The translations under genes and the position numbers were made by a program. From Streptomyces bauhiniae (lineage in GTDB: Bacteria > Actinomycetota > Actinomycetes > Streptomycetales > Streptomycetaceae): a DNA stretch of 64,000 nucleotides. A model generated the notes under the pieces. The model saw only the letters and a program-made list of their open reading frames with translations. It had not been told where the DNA came from and did no database searches. The stretch is taken from the NCBI RefSeq assembly GCF_004784475.1, contig NZ_SRRT01000002.1, forward strand, positions 62,001-126,000, in the 5' to 3' direction. Shown here piece after piece: positions 44,344-52,816 of the stretch. The first letter of the stretch is position 1. Each line of letters begins with the position of its first letter.

Positions 44344-45321
44344 GTGAGCGAACGTCCCGAGGCGTGGCCGGTGCTGGACCACGCGGAACTGGGGTCCATG
44401 CTCGAATATGTGAACCGGGTGGTTCAGGTCGCGGGCAAGTACTCGCTGGACGACCCTTTCGAGGTCGGCTGGGGCAACATCGTGCTGGAGGTGTCCCCGC
44501 GCGGGCTGCGTACGCCGACGTTCCGGCGGAACGGGGTGACCTTCACGGTGCACTACCGGCTGCTCGACGGTGACGTGGTGATCGAGACCGACGGCGCCGC
44601 GCGGACGCTGTCGCTGGGGCGGACCTCGGTCGCCGACTTCTACACCTCGTTCTGCGAGGCCGCGACCAAGCTGGGCATCCCGCACCCGCGCAGCGCGCAG
44701 ATCTGCGAGATCCCCGCCGCCCCGCCGAACTTCGAGGACGACCGGGCCGAGCGGGTCTGGGACGCGCACTCGGCGCGGCTGATCTGGGAGGCGTTCGATC
44801 TCGCGGCGGGCGGCCTGGAGGCGTGGCAGGCCCCGTTCCTCGGGCACCGGCCGCGCGTCGGCGTGATGTGGGGCGGGTTCGACCTGTCGGCGACCCGCTG
44901 GCGCCCGAAGCGCACGGACCCCGGCCCCAAGGGCCCGCCGTTCATGCGCAACGCCCAGTTGCACGAGTACGTGTCGGTGGGGTTCTCCTTCGACAACACC
45001 CACGCCGACGGCAGCAGCCCGCTGGACATCGGGATGTACGCCTACATCTGGCCGCAGCCGGACGGTCTGACCGGCCGGTCCTGGGGTGTCGAGGGCGCCG
45101 ACTGGCACCCGGACCTCGGGCTCGCGCTGCTGCCGTGGCAGAACCTGCGCCGGCTGCCGGACCCGCACGGGGCGATCGTCCGGTTCGGCGATGCCGTGTA
45201 CGAGGCGGCGGTGCAGACGGCGGGCTGGCCGAGCGACCTGGTCGGGCCGCGCGTCGACGGCTGGTACATGAGCGAGCACCAGCCGTCCGAGCACCCCGAG
45301 CATGTGGGACATCAGGGCTGA
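44344..45321 (+). CDS. DUF5996 family protein
   Basis: A 325-aa soluble protein that I place in DUF5996 from memory. Landmarks are QVAGKYSLDDPFEVGWGNIV, LPWQNLRRLPDP, VMWGGFDLSATRW and the C-terminal YEAAVQTAGWPSDLV. Two related beta-rich halves appear likely. Function unknown for the family. GTG start at 44344 has GGGAGG upstream. It is divergent from the LLM oxidoreductase gene with a 244-bp promoter gap. Confidence 0.75.
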   Translation: MSERPEAWPVLDHAELGSMLEYVNRVVQVAGKYSLDDPFEVGWGNIVLEVSPRGLRTPTFRRNGVTFTVHYRLLDGDVVIETDGAARTLSLGRTSVADFYTSFCEAATKLGIPHPRSAQICEIPAAPPNFEDDRAERVWDAHSARLIWEAFDLAAGGLEAWQAPFLGHRPRVGVMWGGFDLSATRWRPKRTDPGPKGPPFMRNAQLHEYVSVGFSFDNTHADGSSPLDIGMYAYIWPQPDGLTGRSWGVEGADWHPDLGLALLPWQNLRRLPDPHGAIVRFGDAVYEAAVQTAGWPSDLVGPRVDGWYMSEHQPSEHPEHVGHQG

Positions 45322-45342
45322 GCGGACCCGGCGTCGCGGGGA

Positions 45343-45540
45343 TCAGCCGCGCTGGTCCCCGGCGGCCGGGGGGTCGAGCCGCCGGTTCTCCGCCAGCAGC
45401 TCGTCGTACTTGTGGGACAGCTCCTCGTACCGTTCGTCGGCATCAGGGTCGTCGGAGTCGCGTTTGCGGCGGCTCAGGATGTACAGCACGACCGGTCCGG
45501 TAATCATCGAGACGACCGGGATCAGCGCCCACCACGGCAT
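45343..45540 (-). CDS. Small membrane protein with coiled-coil-like tail
   Basis: A 65-aa protein: transmembrane helix (WWALIPVVSMITGPVVLYIL), then an acidic/basic helical tail (DERYEELSHKYDELLAENRR) with heptad-like spacing. GGGAGGAA precedes the ATG. Reminiscent of PspB/LapA-type small envelope proteins, but no firm family. Confidence 0.68.
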   Translation of the reverse strand: MPWWALIPVVSMITGPVVLYILSRRKRDSDDPDADERYEELSHKYDELLAENRRLDPPAAGDQRG

Positions 45541-45731
45541 GGTTGTTCCTCCCCTGCGCGGCGGTCACGGGAGCGCGCCGCGCCACTTCACCGGGAGGGT
45601 ATGCCCTGGCAGGGCGCCCGCCAACACCGCTGGGCGCAAAAGCCCTCGCGTCCCCCGCTCGTCATCAGGTGTTTCGCGCCAACCACTGGACGGACCGACC
45701 GGTTCGCTTCTAAGTTCCCGTCTCAGCAGAT

Positions 45732-45769
45732 CACTTGTTCACGTCCTCCACCCCTGGTGTGAACAAGTG
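45732..45769. promoter_or_regulatory. Perfect 11-bp inverted repeat upstream of the SARP gene
   Basis: CACTTGTTCAC (45732-45742) and GTGAACAAGTG (45759-45769) are perfect reverse complements separated by 16 bp. They lie 41 bp upstream of the SARP start, where an operator or transcript hairpin would act. The arms are AT-richer than the surroundings. Confidence 0.65.
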
Positions 45770-45809
45770 CCCTGTCGTGCCAGGCAGTTGCTGCATCACT
45801 TACCGTGCG

Positions 45810-46898
45810 ATGCGAAAGGCTGTGGTGAAGACCGGACTTTCCGCGCCCCACGGCGCGCTTCCTGATCAGCAGGCCACCGCGGCGCATCCGGGCCGCCCCC
45901 GCTTCCAGGTTCTCGGCCTGCTGGCCATCACCGACGGTCACGAGACCGTCGTCCTCCAGCCCTCCAAACCGACCTCACTGCTGGCCGCCCTGCTGCTGCA
46001 CCCCGGTGCCGTGGTCTCGGGCGAGCTGCTCCAGCGCGTGGTGTGGGGCGACCGACCGCCGTCCGGCGGGAGATCGGCGCTGCACACCTGCGTTCTCCGA
46101 CTGCGCCGTCTGTTTTCCAAGTACGGGGTCGCCGACCACGCCATCGAGGCGGTGCCCGGCGGCTACCGGCTCCAGGCGGACGCCGAGACCCTGGACCTCC
46201 TGCACTTCCGCGACCTGCTCGGCCGGGCCTCGGCCGGCGACGACCCGGAGTCCGCCTTGCGGCTCGCGCGGACGGCGCTGGGACTGTGGAAGGGGCCGCT
46301 GCTCGGCAACGTCCACTCCGACGAGCTGCACCGCGACCACGTACCGCGCCTGGCCGAGGAGCGGCTGCTCGCCGTGGAGCGGGTCTTCGACGGCGAACTC
46401 CGCCTGGGCAGACACCGGGAGATGATCGCCGAGGCCCGCGAGGCGGTGCGCGGCCAGCCCGGCCACGAGGGGCTGTCGGCGCTGCTCATCGAGGCGCTGT
46501 ACCGCTCGGGCCGCCGGGCCGAGGCGCTCGCGGAGTACCGCCGTATCCACGCCCATCTCACCTCCGAGCTGGGGGTGGAGCCGGGTGCGGCGCTGCGCGG
46601 TCTCCAGCTCGCGGTGCTGCGCGGCGAGCCGTACGGCGGGCGCCCGGCGCTGCCCGCGGCCGGTGTGCCGCCCTCGGGGGCCGCCGGGGCGTCGTCCGCG
46701 CTGGAGCGGGCCTCTCCCCCGGCGCCGGGCGCGCTGGTGCTGCGCGCACTGGTCGACGCCGGGCTGCTGGAGGAGGACCCGTCGGGCCGCTACCGGGTCC
46801 ACGACCTGCTGCGGCTCTTCGTCCAGGCGGCCGGCACCAGCCTCCCGGCCACCGCACCGCACGACCCGGCGGAGAAGTCCCCACCCCCCGCCGACTGA
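45810..46898 (+). CDS. SARP-family transcriptional regulator of the RiPP cluster
   Basis: A 362-aa SARP (AfsR/DnrI type). The OmpR-like winged helix (residues ~30-115: FQVLGLLAITDGHETVVLQP, SALHTCVLRLRRLFSKYG) is followed by the BTAD domain to ~265 (GRHREMIAEAREAVRGQPGH, LYRSGRRAEALAEYRRIH). After a Pro/Ala linker comes a segment (ALVDAGLLEEDPSGRYRVHD) that in AfsR-like proteins follows the NB-ARC ATPase; the NB-ARC itself is missing. The start is uncertain (ATG 45810 or a GTG a few codons later; no strong ribosome site). It lies 33 bp ahead of the F-protein gene, so it is likely the activator and part of the operon. Confidence 0.85.
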   Translation: MRKAVVKTGLSAPHGALPDQQATAAHPGRPRFQVLGLLAITDGHETVVLQPSKPTSLLAALLLHPGAVVSGELLQRVVWGDRPPSGGRSALHTCVLRLRRLFSKYGVADHAIEAVPGGYRLQADAETLDLLHFRDLLGRASAGDDPESALRLARTALGLWKGPLLGNVHSDELHRDHVPRLAEERLLAVERVFDGELRLGRHREMIAEAREAVRGQPGHEGLSALLIEALYRSGRRAEALAEYRRIHAHLTSELGVEPGAALRGLQLAVLRGEPYGGRPALPAAGVPPSGAAGASSALERASPPAPGALVLRALVDAGLLEEDPSGRYRVHDLLRLFVQAAGTSLPATAPHDPAEKSPPPAD

Positions 46899-46931
46899 CC
46901 GCTCCCCCGCTCTTCACGGAGGTTGTCCAGC

Positions 46932-49157
46932 ATGGCCCCTGCTCCCTCGTCCTACGAGGAGATCGCCCGTTCGCGGCCCCGTATCCGCCGCGACGTCCTG
47001 TTCACCCGCACTCCGGACGGGGTGCTGTTCCACAACGCGCACGGCGGCTTCAACGTGGTCACCCGGTCCGCGTACCGCTTCGCCGCGCTGATCGTGCCCC
47101 ATCTCGACGGGGAGCGCCGGGTCGAGGAACTCTGCGCCGGCCTGGGGGACAAGCAGCGCGACATGGTGGTCCAACTCGTGCGCGCACTCTACGCGCGTGG
47201 TTTCGCCCGGGATGCCGGGCCAAGACCCACCGGCTCCGCTTTGTCACCGCAGGTGACGGCACGTTTCGCCCATCAGCTCGACTATCTGGACCATTACGCC
47301 GACGACGCCCACGGCAGGTTCGCCCGGTACCGGGACACCCGTGTGGCGGTGCTCGGGGACGACGAGATGGCGGGGTGGGCCGCGCTGGGCCTGCTGCGCA
47401 ACGGCCTCGCCACGGTGGCCGTCACGGTCGAGGACGCGGCGGAGGGCGCCCTCGACCACGAGCCCCGGAGCACCGGCCTGGACGTGGAGGTGGCGGGGCT
47501 CACCGAGGCGGGCTGCGCGCCCACGCTGGTCCGGCTGGGCGGGGGCACGCTGGGCTGGGCCGACCTGGACGGCTGGGACACCGTGCTGGTGACCGGGGCG
47601 GGCGCGCCCGCGCAACTGCTGCGGCTGCTCAGCGAGGGCGTGCCGGACGGGCGGCGGCTGCTGGGGGCGTGGACGTTCGGTGAGCGGGCGGTGGTCGGGC
47701 CGGTGATGACGGCCGGGACGCCGGGCTGCTGGTCCTGCGCCGCGCTGCGGCTGGGCGCCGGTGCGGACGCGGCCGACAGCGCCGACCTGTGGTCCGGCCT
47801 CGGTCCGGCCGCACCGGTGGGGACGCCCGCGCGGGTGCCGACCGGGCCGCTGGCGGGGATGCTCGGCAACCTGCTGGCGTTCGAGGTGTTCCGGCTGGTG
47901 ACGGAGGCGCTGCCCGCCGAGACCCGTAACCAGGTCATCGTGCAGGACCTCAACTCCCTGGACGTGCTGGCCGAACCGCTGCTGCCGCACCCCCGCTGCC
48001 GGTTCTGCGCCTCCGGTGAACTCAAGGCCGCGGACGGGGCCGCGCTGCGGGTGCCGCACGCGGACGACGAGCCGGCGGTACTGCCCGCCGACGGCCCGGC
48101 CGACGAGGCCGCGGCCAAGGGGGCGCTGGCCGCGCTGGAGCTGCGGGACGTCCTGGTCCGCGAGGCGGCCGGGGTGTTCGGCGGCTATGCCGACGACGAC
48201 TGGGAGCAGACCCCGCTGAAGGTGAGCACCGTACGCCTGGGGGTCTCCCCCGGCCGGGTGCGCGAGGTCTCCGCGATCGACGTGCACCATGTGGCGGGGG
48301 CCCGGCTCGCCGCGCTGTTCCGGGGCGCCGAGGTGTACGCCGAGCATGTGGTGCCGCCTCGGGTGGGCGGCGAGGGGAGCCGGGTCGCGCCGGCCGAACT
48401 CGCCCTGTCCAGTGGGCTGGAGGCGCCTGTCGACCAGGTCGCCGCGTGGTCGGAGGCGACGTCGCTGCTGGACGGGCGGGCCGTGCTGGTGCCCACGGGC
48501 GCGGTGCGCACCCTGGGCGGCTGGAACGACCAGGGCCTCTTCGAGCGCACCTCGGCCGGTACGGGCGCGGCGGGCACCGCCCGCGCGGCCCTGGCCCGCG
48601 CCCTGCGCTCCGCACTGACCCACGACGCCCTGCGCCGGGCGATCCGGAGGGCGGCGCCGGTCCGGCTGCTGGACCTCAACTCCCTCACCGAAGATGCCGA
48701 GTTGCTGTTCCTGCTGAGCTCGGCGGAGAACCTGGGCGTCACGGTGGAGGTGCTGGACCTGACCGAGGGTGCGGCCGCGCTGCCCGTGGCCCTGGCCCGC
48801 TGCACCGACCCGGAGAGCGGGGCAGTGCGCTGGGCGCCGGGCAGCGGTCTGCGTCCGCGCGAGGCGGTACTGGAGGCGCTGCGCGATCTCCTCGGCGCGG
48901 AGCAGATGCGGCGGGCCGGTGCCGAGCCGGACCTCGGCGACCCGCTGTGGGCCGACCTGGAGGCGGCGGCGCTCGTCCCCGAGGGCGAGCCGGTGCCGCT
49001 GCGGGCGGACGGGACGGACTGGGCCAAGGTGCTGGACGCGCTGGCGGCGGCCGGGCGGGACGCGTTCGCGGTGCCGGTGGCCGCGCCGGACCTCGCGGCG
49101 GGCGAGATCCACGCCGTACGCGTGCTGCTCACCGGTGGCGGGTCCGGTGCCCACTGA
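46932..49157 (+). CDS. TOMM ThiF-like F protein (leader-binding cyclodehydratase partner)
   Basis: A 741-aa ocin-ThiF-like protein that binds the precursor leader and presents it to YcaO. Residues ~15-95 form a PqqD/RRE-like winged helix. Then comes a degenerate ThiF Rossmann segment (RVAVLGDDEMAGWAALGLLR) and zinc-type cysteine pairs C266-x2-C269 and C356-x2-C359. The C-terminal half resembles the second half of the TIGR03693-type thiazole-bacteriocin maturation proteins. It is a single large polypeptide rather than the split form. ATG at 46932 with GGAGG; overlaps the next start by ~11 bp. Equivalent of TbtF-type proteins in thiopeptide systems. Confidence 0.88.
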   Translation: MAPAPSSYEEIARSRPRIRRDVLFTRTPDGVLFHNAHGGFNVVTRSAYRFAALIVPHLDGERRVEELCAGLGDKQRDMVVQLVRALYARGFARDAGPRPTGSALSPQVTARFAHQLDYLDHYADDAHGRFARYRDTRVAVLGDDEMAGWAALGLLRNGLATVAVTVEDAAEGALDHEPRSTGLDVEVAGLTEAGCAPTLVRLGGGTLGWADLDGWDTVLVTGAGAPAQLLRLLSEGVPDGRRLLGAWTFGERAVVGPVMTAGTPGCWSCAALRLGAGADAADSADLWSGLGPAAPVGTPARVPTGPLAGMLGNLLAFEVFRLVTEALPAETRNQVIVQDLNSLDVLAEPLLPHPRCRFCASGELKAADGAALRVPHADDEPAVLPADGPADEAAAKGALAALELRDVLVREAAGVFGGYADDDWEQTPLKVSTVRLGVSPGRVREVSAIDVHHVAGARLAALFRGAEVYAEHVVPPRVGGEGSRVAPAELALSSGLEAPVDQVAAWSEATSLLDGRAVLVPTGAVRTLGGWNDQGLFERTSAGTGAAGTARAALARALRSALTHDALRRAIRRAAPVRLLDLNSLTEDAELLFLLSSAENLGVTVEVLDLTEGAAALPVALARCTDPESGAVRWAPGSGLRPREAVLEALRDLLGAEQMRRAGAEPDLGDPLWADLEAAALVPEGEPVPLRADGTDWAKVLDALAAAGRDAFAVPVAAPDLAAGEIHAVRVLLTGGGSGAH

Positions 49158-51072
49158 GACGGAGGCGGCGCCGGTCGCCGTCGACGCGCCCTGGGACACG
49201 GTGTGCCAACGGCTGACCGCCGCACTCGTCTCCCGTCTCCCCGGCCGGACCGCCGTGGTCACCGCGCTCGGTGTCCGCGATGAACTGGCCGAAGCCACAG
49301 GGGAGTTCGCCCCCGACGCGATCCCCGTGGGCCTCTACGGCCATCACGCCGTGGTCGGCCCCGTGGCTCCCGTCGGCGGCCGTGGCTGTCCGCGCTGTCT
49401 GGCCCGGCGCTGGCAGGCGGTGCGGGCCGGGTTCCTGCGGGACGCGCTGGAGCAGGGCGGGCCGACCCGCGCGACCGGGACCCCGCCGTGGGGTGCCGAC
49501 TTCGTGGTGGACGCGCTGGCCGCGCTCGTCTCGGCGGCCGACGCGCACCCGCGTGCCGTACGGCATCCGTGGGTGTGGCTGCTGGATCTGGAGACGCTGC
49601 GGGTCTCCCGGTTCCCGCTGGTGCCGGACGGTGAGTGTCCGGCCTGCGCGGAGCGGCCGGACGACACGGCCGAGGGTGCCCGGATCGACCTGGACCCGGC
49701 CCCGGAACACGCACCGGGCAGCTTCCGTACCCGGCCCCTGTCCGCGTACGACCTGCCGCTGGAGGCGTTCGCCAACCCGGTGACCGGGATGCTCGGCCCC
49801 TCCGTGGCGCCCGATCTGACGTCGGCGTCCACTTCTTCGGCGGTCGGCGCCTTCACCACCCGCTCCGGCGCCTATCTGCGCGAGTGCTACTGGGGCGGGC
49901 ACACCGGGACGTACGGCACGAGTGTGCGCGTCGGGCTGCTGGAGGGGCTGGAGCGGTACGCGGGGATGCGGGCGCGGGCCCGGCGCCCGGTCGTGACGGC
50001 CACGCTGGAGGAGCTGGGCGACACGGCGGTGGACCCCCGGATCACCGGGCTGTACCCGGAAACCTTCGACGCCGACGCGGTCGGCGCGCCCCGCTTCGCG
50101 CCGGACCGGCCGATCGCGTGGGTGTGGGGCTGGTCGCTGCGGGACGCCCGGCCGGTCCTCGTCCCGGAGGTGGTCGCGTACTACCACGCGCCGGGCGGCA
50201 TCCGGCGCCGGTTCGTGCAGGAGAGCTCCAACGGCTGTGCCTCCGGCGGGAGTTTGGCCGAGGCCGTGCACCACGGGCTGATGGAGACCATCGAGCGCGA
50301 CGCCTTCCTGCTGGCCTGGTTCGGCCGGGCGCGGCTGCCCGAGATCGACCCGGCGAGCAGCACCCGGCCCGCGACCCGCGCGATGGTCGACCGGCTGGCG
50401 ATGTACGGGTACCGGGCGCGGTTCTTCGACACCCGGATCAGCTTCCCGGTACCGGTGGTGACCGCGGTGGCCGAGCGGGTGGACGGCGGGCCGGGGCTGC
50501 TGTGCTTCGGCGCGGGCGCCTCGCTCGACCCGGAGGACGCCCTCTCCGGCGGGCTGTGCGAGATCGCCACCGACTCGGTCAACCTGCGCCGCCGTACCGC
50601 CCGCGAGGAGCGGCGGCTGCGCCGGATGGCGGCCGACTTCGACGAGGTCCGGGTGCTGCACGACCATCCGCTGCTGTACGGGCTGCCCGAGATGGGCCGG
50701 TACACCGACTTCCTGCTGCGCGGCCGGGACGACGGCGACCGCGTCCCCCTCGCCTCCCTCGCCTCCCTCGCCCCGGACCGCCCCCGGCCCCGCCCGGCGG
50801 ATCTGCGCGCGGACGTGGAGGCGGTCGTGGCGGAGGTGACGGCGCGCGGTTTCGACATGGTCGTGGTCGACCAGACGGCCCCGGAACAGCGGAGGTTGGG
50901 CCTGAGCACGGCCAAGGTGCTGGTGCCCGGCCTCCTCCCGATCGACTTCGGCTGGAGCCGGCAGCGCGGCCCGTGGCTGCCCCGTACCCGTACGGCGCTG
51001 CGGGAGGCCGGGCTGCGTACGGCCGATCTGGCGCCGGACGACTGCAACCCGGCGCCGCACCCCTTCCCCTGA
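49147..51072 (+). CDS. YcaO cyclodehydratase 1
   Basis: A 641-aa YcaO (TOMM D-protein). The N-terminal third is E1-like with cysteine pairs CPRC (81-84) and CPAC; the C-terminal two thirds are the ATP-dependent YcaO domain. ATP/Mg motifs are LLEGLERYAG and LMETIERDAFLLAW, with SSNGCASGGSLAEAVHHG between. The C-terminus is NPAPHPFP, a proline-rich tail fitting the YcaO PxPxP rule. The enzyme activates the amide backbone to form azolines from Cys/Ser/Thr. Start is GTG 49147, or an in-frame GTG at 49135; neither has a strong ribosome site, suggesting translational coupling to the F gene. Confidence 0.9.
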   Translation: MPTETEAAPVAVDAPWDTVCQRLTAALVSRLPGRTAVVTALGVRDELAEATGEFAPDAIPVGLYGHHAVVGPVAPVGGRGCPRCLARRWQAVRAGFLRDALEQGGPTRATGTPPWGADFVVDALAALVSAADAHPRAVRHPWVWLLDLETLRVSRFPLVPDGECPACAERPDDTAEGARIDLDPAPEHAPGSFRTRPLSAYDLPLEAFANPVTGMLGPSVAPDLTSASTSSAVGAFTTRSGAYLRECYWGGHTGTYGTSVRVGLLEGLERYAGMRARARRPVVTATLEELGDTAVDPRITGLYPETFDADAVGAPRFAPDRPIAWVWGWSLRDARPVLVPEVVAYYHAPGGIRRRFVQESSNGCASGGSLAEAVHHGLMETIERDAFLLAWFGRARLPEIDPASSTRPATRAMVDRLAMYGYRARFFDTRISFPVPVVTAVAERVDGGPGLLCFGAGASLDPEDALSGGLCEIATDSVNLRRRTAREERRLRRMAADFDEVRVLHDHPLLYGLPEMGRYTDFLLRGRDDGDRVPLASLASLAPDRPRPRPADLRADVEAVVAEVTARGFDMVVVDQTAPEQRRLGLSTAKVLVPGLLPIDFGWSRQRGPWLPRTRTALREAGLRTADLAPDDCNPAPHPFP

Positions 51073-51165
51073 CCGCCCCCGCGGCTGTCCGCACCAACGA
51101 CATCCCAGGGCGTCCGGCCCGAACCGCCGGGCGTCCGCCACAGACGAGCTGACTAGGGAGTGACC

Positions 51166-52752
51166 ATGGGATACGCCCATGAGTACGCGACCGCGGTGAT
51201 GCGGCGGGGCAGGGTCCCCATGGAGCCGGCCGACTTCGTGCCGGACTGGGCCGACCGGCCCCGCAAGGGCAAGTACTTCCCCGGTGTGCCCTCCTTCCCG
51301 CTGCCCGACGGCGGCTGCGCGGACGACGCCACGCTGGGCCGGGGCCTGTTCGGCGAGCCGGGCACGGGCGCGTTCACGCTGCCCCTGCTGGGCGCGATGC
51401 TCCGGGACTCCTACGGGCTGACCGGACGCCGGCTGGCCGTGCAGGCCAACACGGACCTGGGTTCGCTGCCGTTCCACACCCACGCCAACTGGTCGCGGGG
51501 CACCGCCTCGGGCGGCGGCCTGTACCCGATCGGCGTGCACTGGGTGAGCGGCGCGAGCGGCCCGCTCACACCGGGCGTCTACTACTACGACACCCCGCAC
51601 CACCGGCTGAACCGGCTGCTGTCCGGCGACGTGACCGGCGAAGTCCGGTCCGCCCTGGGTGACTTGGCGGAGGCGGACACCGACCAGTTCCTGGTGCTGG
51701 GCGTGACCTTCTGGCAGAACGCGTTCAAGTACAACAGTTTCTCGTACCACGCCGTGACGATGGACATCGGCGCCCTGCTGGAGACCTGGCGGATGTGGGC
51801 GCGGGCGCACGGGCTGCGGCTGGGCACCGCGCTGTGGTTCGACGAGCCCCGCGTCGGGCGCCTGCTGGGCCTGGACCCGGCCGAGGACGGGGTGTTCGCC
51901 GTGGTGCCGCTGCGCTGGGCCGCGCCCGCGCCGGAGGCGGCCGCCCCCGAGACACCGGGAGCGGCGGTACGGCGGGTGCCGGACGAGCGTTCGCGGCGGA
52001 CGCTGACCTTCCCGACCCTGGGCCGGGTGCACGAGGCCACGCTGGCGGGCGCCGCCGACCGGCCCGCCCCCGGCCGGCTGGACCCGGCGCTCGCGGCTCC
52101 GGCGGGGGACGGCGAGCGGGTGCCGCTGCCCGCTCCGGCGCCGCTGGACACCACCGTGCGGCGGGCGCTGCGGGAACGGCGCAGCAGCTTCGGCCGGTTC
52201 AGCGCGGGTGAGCCTTTGGACCCGGCCAAGCTGGCGGTGACGCTGGCCGCCGCCGTCACGGCCGCCACCCTGGACAGCGATGTGGAGACGCCGGGCGGGG
52301 CGCCGCTGACCCGGTTCCACGTCTTCGTCAACCACGTCCGTGACGTACCGCCGGGGCTGTACGAGTACGACCGGGACACCGGCGGGCTGGTGCTGCTGAA
52401 GTCCGGTGATTTCGGGGCGTTCCTCCAGGAGAACTACTTCCTCGCCAACTACAACCTGGAGCAGGCGGCCGCCGTGCTGGTGCCGGTGGCGCGGACGTAC
52501 GCGGTGCTGGACGCCGTGGGCGACCGGGGGCTGCGGCTGGTCAACGCCGCCGTGGGCGCGATCGCCCAGGCCGTCTACACCGCCGCCTCCGCCGCCGGGA
52601 CCGGCTGCGGGGTCGCGCTGGGCTTCGACTGCGTGTCGTACGCGGAGGAGTTCGGGGTGGCCGGCCGGGGCGAGGTGCCGCTGCTGATCATGATGATCGG
52701 CGAGGAGCGGCCCCGGCCCGCCGACTACCGCTACGACATCGTCGCCCCATGA
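51166..52752 (+). CDS. SagB-type azoline dehydrogenase
   Basis: A 528-aa FMN-dependent nitroreductase-fold protein. Two nitroreductase halves are visible: WSRGTASGGGLYPIGVHWVS (residues ~107-126) with SFSYHAVTMDIGALLETWRM, and a second half from ALRERRSSFGRFSAGEPLDP through LNAAVGAIAQAVYTAA-like sequence to LLIMMIGEERP. It oxidises azolines to azoles. The double-length form is typical of TbtE/SagB-like enzymes in thiopeptide and LAP systems. ATG 51166 preceded by GGGAG; separated from YcaO 1 by 93 bp. Confidence 0.9.
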   Translation: MGYAHEYATAVMRRGRVPMEPADFVPDWADRPRKGKYFPGVPSFPLPDGGCADDATLGRGLFGEPGTGAFTLPLLGAMLRDSYGLTGRRLAVQANTDLGSLPFHTHANWSRGTASGGGLYPIGVHWVSGASGPLTPGVYYYDTPHHRLNRLLSGDVTGEVRSALGDLAEADTDQFLVLGVTFWQNAFKYNSFSYHAVTMDIGALLETWRMWARAHGLRLGTALWFDEPRVGRLLGLDPAEDGVFAVVPLRWAAPAPEAAAPETPGAAVRRVPDERSRRTLTFPTLGRVHEATLAGAADRPAPGRLDPALAAPAGDGERVPLPAPAPLDTTVRRALRERRSSFGRFSAGEPLDPAKLAVTLAAAVTAATLDSDVETPGGAPLTRFHVFVNHVRDVPPGLYEYDRDTGGLVLLKSGDFGAFLQENYFLANYNLEQAAAVLVPVARTYAVLDAVGDRGLRLVNAAVGAIAQAVYTAASAAGTGCGVALGFDCVSYAEEFGVAGRGEVPLLIMMIGEERPRPADYRYDIVAP

Positions 52753-52816
52753 CCCGCCCGACCGACCGCCTCCTGCCCGGTCCGCGGGAGTCCCGACACG
52801 AAAGGGGCCGCACGGT

